In this document: piece by piece, positions 15,841 to 22,829 of the stretch | How the letters are laid out: the number at the start of each line of letters is the position of its first letter | Position numbering within the stretch: position 1 is the stretch's first letter | DNA from: a virus | Length of the DNA: 61,740 nt | IMG/VR virus record: IMGVR_UViG_3300029258_001356 | Span: 1 to 61,740 of that record | Strand: one strand, 5' to 3' | The notes under the pieces: generated by a model | The model's input: only the letters and a program-made list of their open reading frames with translations | The model's database searches: none | What the model was told of the DNA's origin: nothing | Translations under genes and position numbers: made by a program

Positions 15841-16263
15841 GTGACTAACATCGCAGTAGAAGTGAAGAAGGGCGGACCTTGCCCACTCTCCTACACGGAG
15901 TTCAAGTGTGAAGGGAAGCTCAAATACGACGAAAAGACCAAGACCCTTTATTGCCCCAAATGTTTTTGGGAAGAAGGGCAGGAGAACAAAATGGGAAAGA
16001 AAGGCGGAAGCCCAAGTAAGTACGACGATGACCTCAAATCAGAAGTCATCAAAAAAGTACAAGCGGGAAAGACACCGGAGGAAGTCTCTGAAGAATACAA
16101 GGGACATCCAAACCCCAAAGCCATCAAGCGATGGTGCAAGAAGAAGGGCGTAAAGATACCGGAGTCTAAGAAGACGAAGAAGAAGTCGAAGAAGGACGAG
16201 AAGAAGAAGCCCAAGAGAGACAAGAAGAAGGGTAAGAAGAAAGGAAAGAAAGGGAAGAAGTAA
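15841..16263 (+). CDS. Zinc-ribbon plus HTH protein with Lys-rich tail
   Basis: Up to 140 residues. An N-terminal zinc-ribbon-like part has Cys residues at GPCPLSYTEFKC and YCPKC. Then a homeodomain-type HTH (KSEVIKKVQAGKTPEEV...IKRWCKKKG), and a tail of Lys/Gly/Ser similar to the 5670 gene. The start is unresolved: GTG 15841 is inside the ribosome site CGGAGGTGA, GTG 15862 is far from it. ATG 15991 has its own AGGAGA and would yield the 90-residue HTH-tail protein alone, so two products are possible. First gene of the 15763 promoter; a DNA-binding regulator is likely. Confidence 0.65.
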   Translation: MTNIAVEVKKGGPCPLSYTEFKCEGKLKYDEKTKTLYCPKCFWEEGQENKMGKKGGSPSKYDDDLKSEVIKKVQAGKTPEEVSEEYKGHPNPKAIKRWCKKKGVKIPESKKTKKKSKKDEKKKPKRDKKKGKKKGKKGKK

Positions 16264-16296
16264 TCTTCCCTCGTCTTAGCCACGGAGGACGAAAAA

Positions 16297-16419
16297 ATGG
16301 GACGCATTGGACGAATAAGTAAATACGACGTCGAAATTGCAACAGACGATGAGCTTGCACTTGCTGTAACTATGATCAACATCGAAATAAGCAAGAGAGA
16401 AGCGAAAGAGGAGGGCTGA
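16297..16419 (+). CDS. Small acidic hypothetical protein (40 aa)
   Basis: 40 residues starting MGRIGRISKYDVEIAT, preceded by a clear CGGAGGA ribosome site and ending 2 bases before the next ATG. No family recognised. Confidence 0.6.
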   Translation: MGRIGRISKYDVEIATDDELALAVTMINIEISKREAKEEG

Positions 16420-16421
16420 AC

Positions 16422-16613
16422 ATGAAATGTTGTATATGCGGAGATGAGATTCAGCCAAAAGGACCTAAGGGAACTTGGACATCTGGAAACAATGCCATGC
16501 CAGTAAAAAAAGGAAGGTGTTGCGACAATTGTGACGAGAGGATTGTCATACCAGAAAGAATAAGGAGAAGGAAGGAGGAACAGAAGAATGGGACAGTTCA
16601 CAATAATTCCTAA
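16422..16613 (+). CDS. Small phage zinc-finger protein
   Basis: 63 residues with CCICGDEI near the start and GRCCDNCDERIVIPERI later, a two-knuckle CxxC...CxxC layout common to small phage proteins of the MKCCICGKEI type. Likely binds one zinc; function unknown. It overlaps the following 50-residue gene by 26 bases. Confidence 0.75.
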   Translation: MKCCICGDEIQPKGPKGTWTSGNNAMPVKKGRCCDNCDERIVIPERIRRRKEEQKNGTVHNNS

Positions 16614-16740
16614 CCCTTACAAAGACGTACCACTAGCAGACGTATCATGCGCTGGTTGTGGAAAGCCGATTCATAACACCGATGATGTATATATGATACC
16701 GGGTGCAGGAACCTATCATCAAAGGTGCAAACCACATTAG
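16588..16740 (+). CDS. Small zinc-binding protein (50 aa)
   Basis: 50 residues with CAGCGKPI and HQRCKPH, a C-x2-C...H-x2-C knuckle of LIM type. An AGGAGG lies about 8 bases upstream of the ATG. Ends in TAG directly before the next ribosome site (TAGGAGG). Function unknown. Confidence 0.65.
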   Translation: MGQFTIIPNPYKDVPLADVSCAGCGKPIHNTDDVYMIPGAGTYHQRCKPH

Positions 16741-16751
16741 GAGGAACGAAA

Positions 16752-17036
16752 ATGGGAGACGAGAAGAAAGAGAAGAAAGAAAAAAAGAAGAAGTCCAAGG
16801 AGAAGAGATACAAGGTCACAATCCTTCCCTCTGAACTTGAGACTATAGGCGTAACCGAGAAAGACCCAAAGAACAGCGTAGTAAGTAACGCAGCAAGGGA
16901 AAAGCTGGGGCTACCAGAGCTTGGAAGACCAGTCTCGGAAACTAAGAGCGAAGTTCTTAAGGAACTAGGTCTTGGTGCAAAAGCATCACAGACAGAAATG
17001 ATGTCAGCGATGTTAAAGAAATTGAAGGGGAACTAA
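16752..17036 (+). CDS. Hypothetical protein with Lys/Glu-rich N-terminus
   Basis: 94 residues. The first ~22 are almost wholly Lys/Glu; the rest is a helical domain with ETIGVTEKDPKN and SETKSEVLKELGL. Start chosen at ATG 16752, 5 bases after TAGGAGGAA. Unknown function; another of the Lys-rich proteins of this virus. Confidence 0.65.
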   Translation: MGDEKKEKKEKKKKSKEKRYKVTILPSELETIGVTEKDPKNSVVSNAAREKLGLPELGRPVSETKSEVLKELGLGAKASQTEMMSAMLKKLKGN

Positions 17037-17064
17037 TCCCCTTCCCTTTCTTGCCACGGAGGAT

Positions 17065-17427
17065 ATGATGAAAAACAAGAACAAGGAAACAGTCAAGTTA
17101 GCCGAAGAGTTCTTAAAGGTTAAAGCATTGGCTGAGAAGCTGCAAGATCCTAGAGTCACAGGAGTCAACCTGAAGAAATGGGGACTCAATCCTAATTCAC
17201 CACTAGTAGACAAATTCATAGAACTCCATAAAGACAAGTACGACCTTGTCGGAGATTTCATAAACAAGACGACACCAGAGGAGACAGATCGAAGAAGATT
17301 AAAATACATCAAGAGAAAACTCATAGCAATTGACAAAGAGATAGAGTCAAAGAAAAATGAAAGATTTGAAATTCAAAAACGAGCACACGAGCTAGAAGAA
17401 AAAATAGGAAACAATGAAAACTCATAA
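17065..17427 (+). CDS. Helical/coiled-coil hypothetical protein
   Basis: 120 residues, nearly all helix, charged; the last 40 residues (from RRRLKYIKRKLIAID) have coiled-coil spacing. ATG 17068 may be the true start because CGGAGGAT is too close to 17065. It overlaps the next gene by 14 bases. No family recognised. Confidence 0.65.
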   Translation: MMKNKNKETVKLAEEFLKVKALAEKLQDPRVTGVNLKKWGLNPNSPLVDKFIELHKDKYDLVGDFINKTTPEETDRRRLKYIKRKLIAIDKEIESKKNERFEIQKRAHELEEKIGNNENS

Positions 17428-17761
17428 GAAGCACATAGAAAAAGTATTCCTACCAGCTATCAAACAAGTCATATATGATATTTACAAAGAGAACAAACTC
17501 CTAGACAAAATTAAGAAGGACTGGGAGCCATACAAACTTCCATATCAACGAGGGACCAGGAGAGAAGAGTATATAGATAAGGCAGCAACAGACTTTGACC
17601 TATTCCCTTTCGACATAGAACAAGGACTTAATGCTTTTCAACAAAAGAGGCTTGAGATGAAGAACAGACGGAGGTTGAAAAATGCCAAAAGGAAAGAAAA
17701 ACGTAAAGCCAATAAAAAGACGCAAAGGAAGACCAACGAACGGACAGAAGATAATGTCTGA
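17414..17761 (+). CDS. Basic hypothetical protein (115 aa)
   Basis: 115 residues: an N-terminal helical part, a central GTRREEYIDKAATDFDLFPFD, and a C-terminal third very rich in Lys/Arg/Asn. The tail overlaps the next gene for 80 bases in another frame, so either tail could be shorter in reality. Unknown function. Confidence 0.6.
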   Translation: MKTHKKHIEKVFLPAIKQVIYDIYKENKLLDKIKKDWEPYKLPYQRGTRREEYIDKAATDFDLFPFDIEQGLNAFQQKRLEMKNRRRLKNAKRKEKRKANKKTQRKTNERTEDNV

Positions 17762-17894
17762 TCTGAGGGATCTAAAGAAGAAGAGAATAGCCGAAGCGAC
17801 AAAAGAAATTGCAGTGATAGCAAAGAAATACGAACTGACAGAGATTGAGCTAAGTGATATGGTTATAGATATAGCCGCGGAGTCTGCACAATGA
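17682..17894 (+). CDS. Small protein with basic N-terminus (70 aa)
   Basis: 70 residues: Lys/Arg-rich first 25 (MPKGKKNVKPIKRRKGRP), then two helices. GGAGG lies upstream of the ATG. The reading frame overlaps the preceding gene by 80 bases and the next by 4 (ATGA). Unknown; perhaps nucleic-acid binding. Confidence 0.6.
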   Translation: MPKGKKNVKPIKRRKGRPTNGQKIMSDLRDLKKKRIAEATKEIAVIAKKYELTEIELSDMVIDIAAESAQ

Positions 17895-18094
17895 ATGACG
17901 GAAAGGATAAGAAGAAAGTTGTCTTCAAGAATACAAACCCAGACAGATATAAAGTAGCTTTGACACAGACGGCAAAAGGATTTGTCTACATTGACAAAGC
18001 AGAAGCTTGTGGGTCAGACCTCAAAGAACTTGAAGACCAACTTGAAAAGGTTGTAGACATTGCAATCAAAGTCTGCAACAAACATAACGCATAA
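17891..18094 (+). CDS. Small hypothetical protein (67 aa)
   Basis: 67 residues with a beta-like first half (VVFKNTNPDRYKVALTQ, GFVYIDKAEACG) and a C-terminal helix. ATGA overlap with the preceding gene. Ends just before the 18101 promoter. Not recognised. Confidence 0.6.
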   Translation: MNDGKDKKKVVFKNTNPDRYKVALTQTAKGFVYIDKAEACGSDLKELEDQLEKVVDIAIKVCNKHNA

Positions 18095-18100
18095 ACGAGA

Positions 18101-18113
18101 AAAGTATATAAAT
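18101..18113 (+). promoter_or_regulatory. Archaeal TATA box upstream of structured RNA cluster
   Basis: AAAGTATATAAAT followed by a pyrimidine-rich stretch and a predicted start near 18137. No protein start follows until 18435; instead three structured elements come first, so this promoter probably drives an RNA transcript or a long leader. Confidence 0.75.
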
Positions 18114-18156
18114 CTTTTTTCTTTTCTTTTTATATACAATAAGGAGAAAGGTTTTT

Positions 18157-18204
18157 GAGGGAAGAGGCGAGGATTCGTTCCTCAACCCGACTCTCGGAAC
18201 CCTC
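18157..18204 (+). ncRNA. Three-way-junction RNA element
   Basis: GAGGG (18157-18161) pairs with CCCTC (18200-18204), enclosing two hairpins, one closed by GAGGA/TCCTC and one by CCGA/TCGG, joined by AA linkers. Compact and G/C-rich compared with its surroundings. It may be a small RNA or a processing signal for the tRNA-like elements that follow. Confidence 0.45.
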
Positions 18205-18211
18205 CTGATTT

Positions 18212-18307
18212 GGAACTGTAGTGCAGTGGTAGCATTGGTGACGCTATTGGTGAAGTCTAACTTCACTCCTAGTATTCCAGGCTTGGGTTCGATTCCCAAC
18301 GGTTCCT
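18212..18307 (+). tRNA. tRNA-like element, class II shape, possible CUA (amber) anticodon
   Basis: GGAACTG (18212-18218) pairs with CGGTTCC (18300-18306). T8 is present; the D arm is GTGC/GCAT with a GG-containing loop; the T arm is TTGGG/CCCAA with canonical loop TTCGATT. A stem GTGAA/TTCAC encloses the loop GTCTAAC, whose T33 and CTA would be an amber anticodon, followed by a long variable arm (CCT...AGG). Twelve extra bases before it come from an imperfect tandem duplication of ATTGGTGA. Not a pyrrolysine tRNA: D and T loops are ordinary. Could be a suppressor, an intron-containing tRNA read wrongly by me, or a decayed gene. Confidence 0.5.
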
Positions 18308-18310
18308 GCA

Positions 18311-18413
18311 CGGAGACGATACAGCGTTAAGATGGACACACCGTGGCGCCGTCAGATTCGTTGACCATATGGCTTGCAGAAGTCGATGCGGGGTTGAGTC
18401 CCCACGTCTCCGG
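18311..18413 (+). tRNA. Second tRNA-like element, divergent or intron-containing
   Basis: CGGAGAC (18311-18317) pairs with GTCTCCG (18406-18412). Near the 3' end GCGGGG/CCCCAC with loop TTGAGT resembles a T arm lacking C56, and GGCTT-GCAG-AAGTC looks like a class II variable arm. About 30 bases more than a normal tRNA are present in the middle, with a GTCA/TGAC hairpin, perhaps an intron. No anticodon can be named with confidence. Confidence 0.35.
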
Positions 18414-18434
18414 GATTATGATTATGAGGATAAG

Positions 18435-18716
18435 ATGATAGACAAGAAGATAATAGACGAGATGCCCCCAACTCGTAGGATAACACTTCCTAAGAGTAAA
18501 CTTAAGGGCTTCAAACTTAAGAAGAATGATAGACTGCTTAAGTTCTATATCCAAGGTGAGAATGAAGACTGGATTGGAAAAGTCTATGATTACAAAAGAC
18601 AGTGTGTCATACGTGTTCCTGAGAAGTTCTGTAAGATTAGAAAAAAGATAACTCTTTGGTTCACAGATGACATGGCTGTCAATCTGTACATCTTAAAGGA
18701 GGTAAAAAGAAGATGA
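18435..18716 (+). CDS. Hypothetical protein (93 aa)
   Basis: 93 residues, basic, beta-rich, with an LKGFKLKKNDRLLKFYI core and RVPEKFCKIRKKITLWF. The start at 18435 is preferred as earlier in-frame codons fall inside the second tRNA-like element; GAGGATAAG precedes it. ATGA overlap with the next gene. Not recognised. Confidence 0.65.
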   Translation: MIDKKIIDEMPPTRRITLPKSKLKGFKLKKNDRLLKFYIQGENEDWIGKVYDYKRQCVIRVPEKFCKIRKKITLWFTDDMAVNLYILKEVKRR

Positions 18717-19168
18717 GTAAGAAAAACACAGAAGTGAAGCTGTCTTTCGATAGTAAGCAAAACATTATCTTAAGACAGATTATAACGACGCAGGAATTCA
18801 CACCAGACGAATTCCTAGCTGGCATAGCAAATGTCGGCAACCAGATAGAGGGACAGAAGAAACAACTTGAAGCGCAAGATAGAGCTAAGGAAAAGATAAA
18901 TGATACCATCGTGGAGATAGAAAAGGAACAGAAGATGATGATGGAGCTCAAGGAACAGCACTTCAAGGAGAGGGAGATACCTGCTCCACAAACTGAGGAA
19001 GATATGAATAAGTTGCAAGCAAAGAAGTTTGCGGAAGAGATAAAGCTTCAGGTACTCGAAAGTCTCAAGGATGATTCCAAAGAAGAGGCTAAACCAGAAG
19101 AAGCTAAAGAAGAAGCAAAGCCAGAGGAGAAGAAATCGGATGAACCCGAACAAGCTAACAAAGAGTGA
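18713..19168 (+). CDS. Coiled-coil protein with acidic Glu/Lys tail
   Basis: 151 residues. Residues ~40-90 form a coiled coil (GNQIEGQKKQLEAQDRAKEK and onward). The last 35 residues repeat KPEEAKEEA-type units. Function unknown; the tail overlaps the next gene's start. In this operon of small proteins it may be a scaffold-like or host-interaction protein. Confidence 0.65.
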   Translation: MSKKNTEVKLSFDSKQNIILRQIITTQEFTPDEFLAGIANVGNQIEGQKKQLEAQDRAKEKINDTIVEIEKEQKMMMELKEQHFKEREIPAPQTEEDMNKLQAKKFAEEIKLQVLESLKDDSKEEAKPEEAKEEAKPEEKKSDEPEQANKE

Positions 19169-19451
19169 GTTCGCATACCTCAGGCAAATCCCATGTGATT
19201 TGGGAAAGCTTGCAGACTTCGGAGAAAGCGGAAAGGCGGACAACGTCCGCCCCCTTTCCCGTTGTCCTAATTATGAGGAATGCTTCAGAGGCAAAGAACA
19301 TCCTCTTCAGTGCCCGCTCAAAAAGAAACTAAAGGACATGATACTCATTAAATGCGCCGAGTGCGGAAATGATTATGAAAAGTTCTTAGAGGGTTGTCCT
19401 AATTGCGAAATGGGAAATCCTCTTCTGAGTGGAATAATAGTAGAGGATTAA
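19140..19451 (+). CDS. Cys-rich zinc protein (103 aa)
   Basis: Start ATG 19140 lies inside the preceding gene's end. 103 residues with Cys pairs in SRCPNYEECF, LQCPLKK, CAECGNDY and GCPNCEMG, so one or two zinc sites. The last part is a zinc ribbon (CxxC-x10-CxxC). Possible transcription-related role, given archaeal zinc-ribbon factors, but not proven. Confidence 0.65.
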   Translation: MNPNKLTKSEFAYLRQIPCDLGKLADFGESGKADNVRPLSRCPNYEECFRGKEHPLQCPLKKKLKDMILIKCAECGNDYEKFLEGCPNCEMGNPLLSGIIVED

Positions 19452-19452
19452 A

Positions 19453-20001
19453 ATGGCATGGGGAGACCTTCCAGCAAAAGTTAGAAAGAAGAAATTCTTC
19501 TGTACTGTTTGCAATAATGTCCGAAAGAAAGCAGGACGAAAGAAGGTTACTCTTGGTGATAAAGAAGTCTATGCTTGCACCAACTGTCTTAAGAATAAGA
19601 AAGCCGAGACAGCAGTTGTCATGACAGAAGTTAGGGAAAAGAAAGTCTTCAGTACGGAAGACATAATTAAGCTCCAAGGAAAAATAAACAATGTCGGAAG
19701 AGAGGGTAATACAGACAGGAAGCGGAATCACTTTGGGAGACGTAACTCCTCAAGAGTTCATGGATCTGGTATTCGACGTAAACCGTTCGGACAGAGACAA
19801 GATAGACGATCTGGAGAAAAAACTTTCAAAGGACCAGCGCAAAAGAGGAAAGATAACCAAGAAGCACAAAGAGAAGATAGAAGACCTCATAAAAATAGTG
19901 AGGGAAAAGCAAGAAGACATTGGTCGCCTCAGAAGCAAAACAGTAGAGTCCGAAAGAAAGGCAAAGGATTTGGAAATCCAAAACAGGGATTTAAAGATTG
20001 A
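19453..20001 (+). CDS. Zinc-binding protein with a long out-of-frame-overlapping basic extension
   Basis: The first ~80 residues contain FFCTVCNNV and YACTNCLKN, a CxxC...CxxC zinc site. From about 19691 the frame continues for 310 bases over the next gene in another frame, giving a basic, low-complexity extension rich in Arg, Lys, Gly and Gln. Either the extension is an accident of A/G-rich codon usage (few stops) or this is dual coding. The zinc part is credible; the tail is doubtful. Confidence 0.55.
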   Translation: MAWGDLPAKVRKKKFFCTVCNNVRKKAGRKKVTLGDKEVYACTNCLKNKKAETAVVMTEVREKKVFSTEDIIKLQGKINNVGREGNTDRKRNHFGRRNSSRVHGSGIRRKPFGQRQDRRSGEKTFKGPAQKRKDNQEAQREDRRPHKNSEGKARRHWSPQKQNSRVRKKGKGFGNPKQGFKD

Positions 20002-20416
20002 CAATTCCCGTCTGAAAGAAAAAATAAAAGGTCTGTACAAGGACCTGAAGATAAGAGACCAGGAACTATTGAGACTCCGTCAATCGAAAGTCAAATATAT
20101 CGAGACTGATACTTCGGAATATCTGAAGAAAATCAAAGACCTTGAGTTTTCAGTAGAGAATCTTAATCAGACGATATCTGATAAGATTCATGAGAAGATG
20201 AAGCTCACTTCTACGATTTCAGATATGAAAAAAGAAATAGATTCATATAGAAAATCAGTATCAAGGCTGGAAGCCGAGAGAGCCCGTATGCGGGACCAAC
20301 ATAAAGGGGATATGAATACCCAAAAAGATAAAATAGAGGACCTCAGCGAGCAGCTAAACGCTGCTAGGCGGGGAATATGGCCATCACTTAAAGAGTGGCT
20401 TATACGCCATCTCTGA
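19691..20416 (+). CDS. Long coiled-coil protein
   Basis: 241 residues. After an N-terminal segment (TLGDVTPQEFMDLVFDV) nearly the whole protein is heptad-repeat coiled coil, Lys/Glu/Asp/Arg-rich, ending with a hydrophobic IWPSLKEWLIRHL. Could be structural or regulatory. AAGGA precedes the start. Overlaps the preceding frame by 310 bases. Confidence 0.7.
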   Translation: MSEERVIQTGSGITLGDVTPQEFMDLVFDVNRSDRDKIDDLEKKLSKDQRKRGKITKKHKEKIEDLIKIVREKQEDIGRLRSKTVESERKAKDLEIQNRDLKIDNSRLKEKIKGLYKDLKIRDQELLRLRQSKVKYIETDTSEYLKKIKDLEFSVENLNQTISDKIHEKMKLTSTISDMKKEIDSYRKSVSRLEAERARMRDQHKGDMNTQKDKIEDLSEQLNAARRGIWPSLKEWLIRHL

Positions 20417-20435
20417 GGGCTTAGGAGGAACGCAA

Positions 20436-20771
20436 ATGACTAAATATAAGGTGAAGGTGAAGCTGTGGGCAAACAGCATAATCCGGACAGAAGAACGAGA
20501 CCCAGTGAGCAAGAGGATAACGCACCCACATGCAATTCTACCAGCTAGGAAAGTGGTCGAACGGCTAGTTGGAATGACAGGAGCTGCACAGCCAGCCGAA
20601 GTATATAAGGCACAAAATCTAGCTCAGATCAATGAGGTAGAGAATAAAAACTATGACCCTAGGATGTCATTCGATGAGTTTATCGAAGTCCTCCATAAGG
20701 AAGGAGTCATTGAGATACTAGAAAGAATCGAAGAAGAAGAAAATAAAGAAGAAGCCAAGCCGAAGGCTTGA
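20436..20771 (+). CDS. Hypothetical protein (111 aa), last rightward gene
   Basis: 111 residues with a strand-rich N-terminus (KYKVKVKLWANSI), a central helix and an acidic Glu/Lys tail. Strong TTAGGAGGAACG ribosome site. It converges on the leftward structural module; about 100 non-coding bases lie between, with no clear hairpin but a TTTATTAATCTT stretch that might end transcription. Confidence 0.65.
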   Translation: MTKYKVKVKLWANSIIRTEERDPVSKRITHPHAILPARKVVERLVGMTGAAQPAEVYKAQNLAQINEVENKNYDPRMSFDEFIEVLHKEGVIEILERIEEEENKEEAKPKA

Positions 20772-20870
20772 CGACTTCCTGATAGGAGAGGTGCTCTAGA
20801 CATAGCCTAGAACTCCCAATAATAATACCCTTTCGTGGTTTATTAATCTTCTCCAAGCTTAGAGAGTGTC

Positions 20871-21158
20871 TTAATATCCGCGAAAGAATGCTTCTACGCT
20901 CTGTTTGTTACGGAATATCTCCTGTATCTCATTCTTAATCTTATCTGCTCCAGCGAACACTCCTGCTGCAAGTGCGACTTTGAACGAAACGTCTACTCCG
21001 AAATACTGTGCGACAAAAACACAAACACCAGCGATGACTCCTACCCTCAAGATCCTCTCCATGGTTCTATACCAAGGAAATTCTCTTAGCTTGAGTCTCT
21101 TATCTCTGACCCAAATATATCCCGCGGCTATCTTCTGTGGTATGGTTTTCCAATTCAT
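20871..21158 (-). CDS. Small membrane protein, holin-like
   Basis: 95 residues with two hydrophobic segments, about residues 38-52 (VGVIAGVCVFVAQYF) and 58-70 (FKVALAAGVFAGA), separated by a short turn, and charged ends. This is the shape of class II holins. Last gene of the leftward structural operon, ATGA-coupled to another small membrane protein and a protease-like gene, so a lysis role is likely but not shown. Confidence 0.65.
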   Translation of the reverse strand: MNWKTIPQKIAAGYIWVRDKRLKLREFPWYRTMERILRVGVIAGVCVFVAQYFGVDVSFKVALAAGVFAGADKIKNEIQEIFRNKQSVEAFFRGY

Positions 21159-21391
21159 ATTATACCTCCTACTTTTAATATAATCGTAATGGCAATGCCA
21201 AGAACCCCACTAGCACTTATAACTCCTACTGCACCCTTGAATCTGTTTATGAATGTCTCATGCTTTTGAACTTTTCCATTGATGGCTTTGAAATGGTCAT
21301 CAGCTCCTTCTTTCCATTTGTCATCATATTCGACATAGTCCTTGAACTCTTGTCTAAATGCGGCTAGTGTGGCTGTTTCTTTTTTATTCAT
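21155..21391 (-). CDS. Small membrane protein, XhlA-like
   Basis: 78 residues: an N-terminal amphipathic/coiled-coil half (AFRQEFKDYVEYDDKW...) and one C-terminal transmembrane helix (GVISASGVLGIAITIILKVG). The layout matches haemolysin XhlA-type phage membrane proteins that assist holins. Overlaps both neighbours by 4 bases. Confidence 0.65.
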   Translation of the reverse strand: MNKKETATLAAFRQEFKDYVEYDDKWKEGADDHFKAINGKVQKHETFINRFKGAVGVISASGVLGIAITIILKVGGII

Positions 21392-22242
21392 CGTCTTGGT
21401 ATTATCCTCACATTCTTTAGGTTCTTTTTAAAACTGTTCTCGGCTACACCTGTTTCAAATGTATGCCAAGCCCCATAGTCATTGAATGAGAACCAAACAT
21501 CCTTGATTCCAATTTTATCACTAGAATCATTTGACTTAGGCAATTCATTAAAGGTTCTTGGAATCATAGATATTGGTGTTGTTGAATTCATATGTCTCCA
21601 AGTAACAAGATCGTCAGATAGTGGATAAAATGTCGAATGACCAAAGTCTTCCCATGTCAAACCACAAACTGCCCTAAGTCTCCATGATGGAACTCCGGCT
21701 GCTATCATATGAGATATTAGTGAATGAGTATAATCTTCACAGTCTCCTTTCCTCTTAGCCATCATCTCGTATGGGAAAAGCCAAAGCTCTGGTATCTTAA
21801 ATGTCTGTTCGTCATAAGCATATGAAAAGTACTTCTGCTGATGCCATCTGTATATCTTCAACATATCATCGTCACACTTAAGAGGATCTTTGACGAGAAG
21901 GTTATAGTTCCTTACATTATTCTGTATTACCCTATCCCTTGGGGTAATAAAGAGTCTTACATCCATCTCTAACATCTCTCTTGGTGATAATGGATAAGGT
22001 CTTCCTCTATAGAAGATGTCTGCCATAGGCTTTCTGTTGTCCCAGTATATCTTCCTTGGATGATTGTTAACAATCTCTTTATTACGCAATGCCTTCAATT
22101 CGGAATTGAGTTCATCTATCTGAGTAAGAGCACTAGAATATCTTTCTTGATAATACTCTGATGTCTTTCTACATTCTCCAATCTGTGCACTGAATCCATA
22201 TGCTCGATCGAACATATCTTTGATAAATTCTTTAAAGCTCAT
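21388..22242 (-). CDS. Transglutaminase-like cysteine protease/hydrolase
   Basis: 284 residues. The transglutaminase core is visible: RKGDCEDYTHSLISHM (catalytic Cys), later WEDFGHSTFY (His) and a following Asp in SDDLVTWRH. The N-terminal ~70 residues are helical/coiled-coil. Archaeal-virus pseudomurein endopeptidases (PeiW/PeiP) are papain/transglutaminase-like enzymes, so this could cut the host envelope; the holin-like neighbours support a lysin. A tail-tip processing protease is the alternative, because the tail fibre genes lie just upstream. Confidence 0.7.
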   Translation of the reverse strand: MSFKEFIKDMFDRAYGFSAQIGECRKTSEYYQERYSSALTQIDELNSELKALRNKEIVNNHPRKIYWDNRKPMADIFYRGRPYPLSPREMLEMDVRLFITPRDRVIQNNVRNYNLLVKDPLKCDDDMLKIYRWHQQKYFSYAYDEQTFKIPELWLFPYEMMAKRKGDCEDYTHSLISHMIAAGVPSWRLRAVCGLTWEDFGHSTFYPLSDDLVTWRHMNSTTPISMIPRTFNELPKSNDSSDKIGIKDVWFSFNDYGAWHTFETGVAENSFKKNLKNVRIIPRR

Positions 22243-22829
22243 ACAATATACACCTCATAATTTAGTCTCCCTCCGCTGGAGCCAGTCTCTTTTAGTTCAA
22301 TTAGTTGTTCTTCTGTTGTATTATTAATGTAAGTGGTAATGTCCAGTAGACCAGTATCCCATTCTGTTGTTCCGTCACTTCCCCAATCCGAACCTGTCCA
22401 TTCCGGCATTGTGTTTGGGTCTCCTATGTCTGTGGTTCGATCCGTGCCATTTATCCATATCTCTGTATTCTTTGGAACAGCAGTTGTAGCTATTCCATCT
22501 GCAGGATGACTGTGTCCTCCACCACTTCCAGAAGGACAGAATCCTGTACCAATAGAAACTAGAAGGACTGGATGAGTATGATTTCCTACACTTGGATGAC
22601 CATGTGTAATGTTTCCAGGTCTTCCAAATACTAATCCTCTAACTCTTAAATAAACATGCCTATAGTTATTGAAGTCTGCTGGAGTATATGTTCTAATGTC
22701 CATTATGTGAAAGTAGATTCTCTCGCTTGCTGACCCACTATCACCAACTAACCTTATCCCATTAACACATAGAGGACGATTGTTCATGAACTTCGCATAT
22801 ACTGTTTCATTATCTGCAAGCAATGCCAT
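22239..22829 (-). CDS. His-rich tail tip/fibre protein, paralogue 3
   Basis: 196 residues, one of three adjacent homologues. Shared features: YAKFMNNRPL near the start, FHIM strand, GNHTHPV and GGGHSHP His motifs in the middle, a VPKNTEIWINGTDRT strand and ELKETGSSGGRL near the end. HxH motifs bind metal in phage fibre tips such as T4 gp37, so this may be a metal-threaded trimeric tip. Likely receptor binding, since it lies at the end of the tail module. Coupled by TAATG and ATGA overlaps. Confidence 0.65.
   Translation of the reverse strand: MALLADNETVYAKFMNNRPLCVNGIRLVGDSGSASERIYFHIMDIRTYTPADFNNYRHVYLRVRGLVFGRPGNITHGHPSVGNHTHPVLLVSIGTGFCPSGSGGGHSHPADGIATTAVPKNTEIWINGTDRTTDIGDPNTMPEWTGSDWGSDGTTEWDTGLLDITTYINNTTEEQLIELKETGSSGGRLNYEVYIV

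Noticed and set aside
18212-18307. Pyrrolysine tRNA
   Set aside because: The CTA loop fits, but the D loop, T loop and spacing are those of ordinary tRNAs, and no pyrrolysyl-tRNA synthetase or in-frame TAG-rich gene was seen.
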